35,009 nucleotides of DNA. Source: CBINFS01 sp966250015. Lineage in GTDB: Bacteria > Bacteroidota > Rhodothermia > Rhodothermales > DASSAV01. The notes under the pieces were generated by a model, which worked only from the letters and a program-made list of their open reading frames with translations, did not search any database and was not told where the DNA came from. Position 1 is the stretch's first letter; each line of letters opens with the position of its first letter. The DNA is taken from NCBI GenBank assembly GCA_966250015.1, contig CBINFS010000038.1:1-35009 (forward strand). The letters are read 5' to 3'. This document shows, piece after piece, positions 33,096 through 35,009 of this stretch. The position numbers and the translations under genes were made by a program.

Positions 33096-33953
33096 ATGTA
33101 TGCCGTAACTGGAGCCACAGGCCACCTGGGCCGCCTCATCGTCGAAAACCTGCTACAAAAAGGCATCGATCCGGGAGAGATCGTCGCCGTCGTGCGTAAC
33201 CCCCAGAAAGCGGCCGACCTCGCCGAGCGGGGCATGGTCGTACGGGTTGCCGACTACGCGGACCGTGAGGCGCTGGAGGAGGCGCTTCAGGGTGTGGACC
33301 GGCTCATGCTCGTTTCGTCGAACGAGGTGGGCCAGCGCACCACGCACCACCGTAACGTGATCGACGCCGCCGTCAAGGCGGGTGTCCGCTACGTCGTCTA
33401 CACGAGCATCCTGAAGGCCGATACGTCCCCGATGAAGCTTGCCGAGGAGCACAAGGTCTCCGAGGAAATGATCCGTGCCTCGGGCATTCCCTTCACGATC
33501 CTTCGGAATAGCTGGTACTTCGAGAACTACACCGAGAACCTTTCGGGTGCGCTCGCCCACGGCGCTCTGCTCGGCAGCGCGGGTGAGGGGCGGATCAGCG
33601 CGGCGACACGCGCCGACTATGCCGCTGCCGCAGCGGCCGTACTGACCGGTGAGGGACACGAAGGGACCGTGTATGAGCTTGGAGGCGACCAGGCATTTAC
33701 GATGGCCGAGCTTGCACAGGCCGTGACGGCGCAATCGGGCAAAAAAGTCGTCTACCGCAACTTACCTGAGGAGGAGTACGTGAAGGCGCTGGTGGGCTTC
33801 GGCGTCCCCGAACCCTACGCCAGGGCGCTGGCCGATTCGGACACCGCGATCTCGAAAGGCGCCCTGTATACCGACCGCGACGACCTGCGAAGGCTCATCG
33901 GACGCCCGACGACACCCCTTTCCGAAGCCGTCGCCGCGGCATTCCGTTCGTAA
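33096..33953 (+). CDS. NAD(P)H:quinone oxidoreductase, QorB/YtfG-like
   Basis: A 285-residue atypical short-chain reductase of the NmrA-like group, close in length and sequence plan to E. coli QorB/YtfG (about 286). The Rossmann motif is GATGHLG at 6-12. VVRNPQKAADLAERGMVVRVADYAD, RYVVYTSILKAD and FTILRNSWYFENY are family blocks. It should reduce quinones with NAD(P)H in the cytoplasm. It lacks the YxxxK catalytic pair of classical SDRs, as expected for this group. The VOC dioxygenase gene follows closely, so they are probably one transcript. Confidence 0.9.
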   Translation: MYAVTGATGHLGRLIVENLLQKGIDPGEIVAVVRNPQKAADLAERGMVVRVADYADREALEEALQGVDRLMLVSSNEVGQRTTHHRNVIDAAVKAGVRYVVYTSILKADTSPMKLAEEHKVSEEMIRASGIPFTILRNSWYFENYTENLSGALAHGALLGSAGEGRISAATRADYAAAAAAVLTGEGHEGTVYELGGDQAFTMAELAQAVTAQSGKKVVYRNLPEEEYVKALVGFGVPEPYARALADSDTAISKGALYTDRDDLRRLIGRPTTPLSEAVAAAFRS

Positions 33954-33991
33954 CGGCTCCCCCCGTGCCGGGTTCACCAGAACACACGACC

Positions 33992-34903
33992 ATGACCCAT
34001 TCCGTTTCAGATACCCGTCCCCAGGTTGGGATCGCCCCGACCGGATACCGGTTACCTTCGGCCACCCGGCTGGGGCCCGTCCGCCTCCAGGTCGCCGACC
34101 TCGGGCGTTCGCTCCCCTTTTACGTGAACCTGTTGGGGCTCGGGGTGCTGGAACAGACGGGCAACGGGGTGACGCTCGGTGTGCCGTCCGACGGTAAGCC
34201 GCTCGTCCGGCTCGTCGAGTATCCCGGCGCTAATCCCGTACCGCACCACGGGCGGCTTGGGCTTTATCACTTTGCGATCCTGCTGCCGGATCGAGCCCAC
34301 CTCGGGCGGTTCATCCGGCATGCGGCCGCGCACGGCGTTCGGATGGGCTCGGCCGACCACCTGGTCTCCGAAGCCGTTTATCTGAATGACCCCGACGGCC
34401 TCGGCATCGAGGTCTACGCCGACCGTCCGCGCGAAAGCTGGGCGGTTGAACGGGGGCAGATCGTCATGGCGACAGAACCGCTGGACATTCGCAGCCTCGT
34501 AGAAGCTGCCGGCGATACGCTTTGGACGGGCGCCCCTTCGGGAACCACCATCGGCCACGTCCACCTGCACGTGGGCGACCTTGGGAAAGCCGCCGCCTTC
34601 TACCACGACGGCCTCGGGTTCGACAAGGTTGTCTGGACCTACCCCGGCGCGCTCTTCCTCTCCGCCGGCGGCTACCATCACCATCTCGGCGCCAACACCT
34701 GGGCGGCACGCTCCGCTCCAGCCGGACCCGACGACGCCCGGCTACTCGAATGGACCATCATCCTTCCCGACGCCAACGAGGTAGCGTCCGCCGCCCGCAA
34801 CCTCGAGCAAAAAGGCTATGCCGTCACCCGCAACGCCACCTCCTGGTCCGCCCCCGACCCCTGGGGCACAAGCGTGAGGGTAACAGCAGAAGCCGCAATG
34901 TAG
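33992..34903 (+). CDS. CatE-like VOC-family ring-cleavage dioxygenase
   Basis: A 303-residue glyoxalase-fold (vicinal oxygen chelate) protein with two paired modules, like catechol-2,3-dioxygenase CatE of Bacillus (about 285 residues). The C-terminal module holds the likely metal site: H191 in GHVHLHV, H229-H231 in GGYHHHLGANTW and E253 in LLEWTI. In the N-terminal module the first ligand position is an arginine (GPVRLQV), so that half is probably non-catalytic, as usual. Expected to cleave catechols using Fe(II) and O2. The start is the ATG at 33992; a GTG at 33965 is also in frame. It follows the QorB-like gene by 38 bases. Confidence 0.88.
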   Translation: MTHSVSDTRPQVGIAPTGYRLPSATRLGPVRLQVADLGRSLPFYVNLLGLGVLEQTGNGVTLGVPSDGKPLVRLVEYPGANPVPHHGRLGLYHFAILLPDRAHLGRFIRHAAAHGVRMGSADHLVSEAVYLNDPDGLGIEVYADRPRESWAVERGQIVMATEPLDIRSLVEAAGDTLWTGAPSGTTIGHVHLHVGDLGKAAAFYHDGLGFDKVVWTYPGALFLSAGGYHHHLGANTWAARSAPAGPDDARLLEWTIILPDANEVASAARNLEQKGYAVTRNATSWSAPDPWGTSVRVTAEAAM

Positions 34904-34933
34904 CTAAATGTACACACAAATAGATGCATATAT

Positions 34934-34961
34934 AATTCCCCTCCTTGACAGGAGGGGAGTT
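34934..34961 (+). terminator. Stem-loop after the CatE-like gene
   Basis: CCCCTCCT at 34938-34945 and AGGAGGGG at 34950-34957 form an 8-bp stem with a TGAC loop, extended by AATT/AGTT to about 12 pairs including one G-T. It lies about 35 bases past the stop codon and is followed by a short T-rich stretch (AGTTTGTG), so it is a plausible terminator of the yceI-reductase-dioxygenase group, or a copy of a dispersed intergenic repeat. Confidence 0.5.
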
Positions 34962-35009
34962 TGTGCCGGACAGCTATTCAATGCATAATTTCCTAGTCAA
35001 CTTCATTAT

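Noticed and set aside
1..35009. Insertion sequences, prophage, CRISPR arrays, tRNA or rRNA genes
   Set aside because: No transposase, integrase, phage structural gene, regular direct-repeat array or tRNA-like T-loop/acceptor pairing was recognised on either strand by eye; a covariance-model search could still find a missed RNA.

Overview
The window looks like chromosomal DNA from a high-GC, aerobic, Gram-negative member of the Bacteroidota/Rhodothermota lineage. The best lineage markers are a TonB-dependent receptor with a CarboxypepD-like N-terminal domain next to a DUF4249-like lipoprotein, a Bacteroidota-type pairing, and several lipoproteins with clear lipoboxes. Shine-Dalgarno sequences are strong before some genes (arsM, the Gfo/Idh/MocA oxidoreductase, the SLT-like protein) and hard to see before many others, which is also common in that lineage. 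The assignment is an inference from gene content; there is no rRNA or tRNA in the window. HemF is oxygen dependent, which points to an aerobe.

Layout. 1-478: non-coding, with a composite inverted-repeat (REP/BIME-like) element. 479-3298 (-): a Ser/Thr protein kinase fused to a membrane-inserted KAP P-loop NTPase. 3597-5453 (-): a small arsenic cluster arsR-arsN2-arsM without efflux pump or reductase; the same 20-bp dyad lies directly upstream of each of the three genes. 5602-5708: a second REP-like element. 5925-6629 (+): an orphan b561-type cytochrome. 7081-9541 (+): a methyltransferase overlapping a large GT2 glycosyltransferase-NodB deacetylase fusion. 9635-16659 (-): a heme and translation block in transcription order hemE, ettA, mmcQ/yjbR, rluA-type, hemF, hemH, methyltransferase, with three 4-base ATGA overlaps. 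16873-19653 (+): a soluble hybrid histidine kinase with four PAS-like regions and a C-terminal receiver.

19745-24003: a candidate 59-residue ORF, a small lipoprotein, an RlpA-like lipoprotein, a rhodanese lipoprotein and a divergent membrane-anchored lytic-transglycosylase-like protein, all envelope related. 24321-26744 (-): a DDAH/arginine-deiminase-superfamily hydrolase and a Tat-exported Gfo/Idh/MocA oxidoreductase ending in a good intrinsic terminator. 26964-28773: two divergent stand-alone receivers and a CAP-domain lipoprotein. 28901-32166 (+): the TonB receptor and DUF4249-like pair, closed by a bidirectional terminator. 32396-34903 (+): YceI, a QorB/YtfG-like NAD(P)H reductase and a CatE-like VOC dioxygenase, plausibly a quinone/catechol stress group.

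No insertion sequence, prophage, CRISPR array or tRNA was recognised. The least ordinary items are the kinase-KAP fusion, the three-operator ars cluster, the GT2-NodB fusion, the cysteine-rich tail on ferrochelatase and the two REP-like elements.
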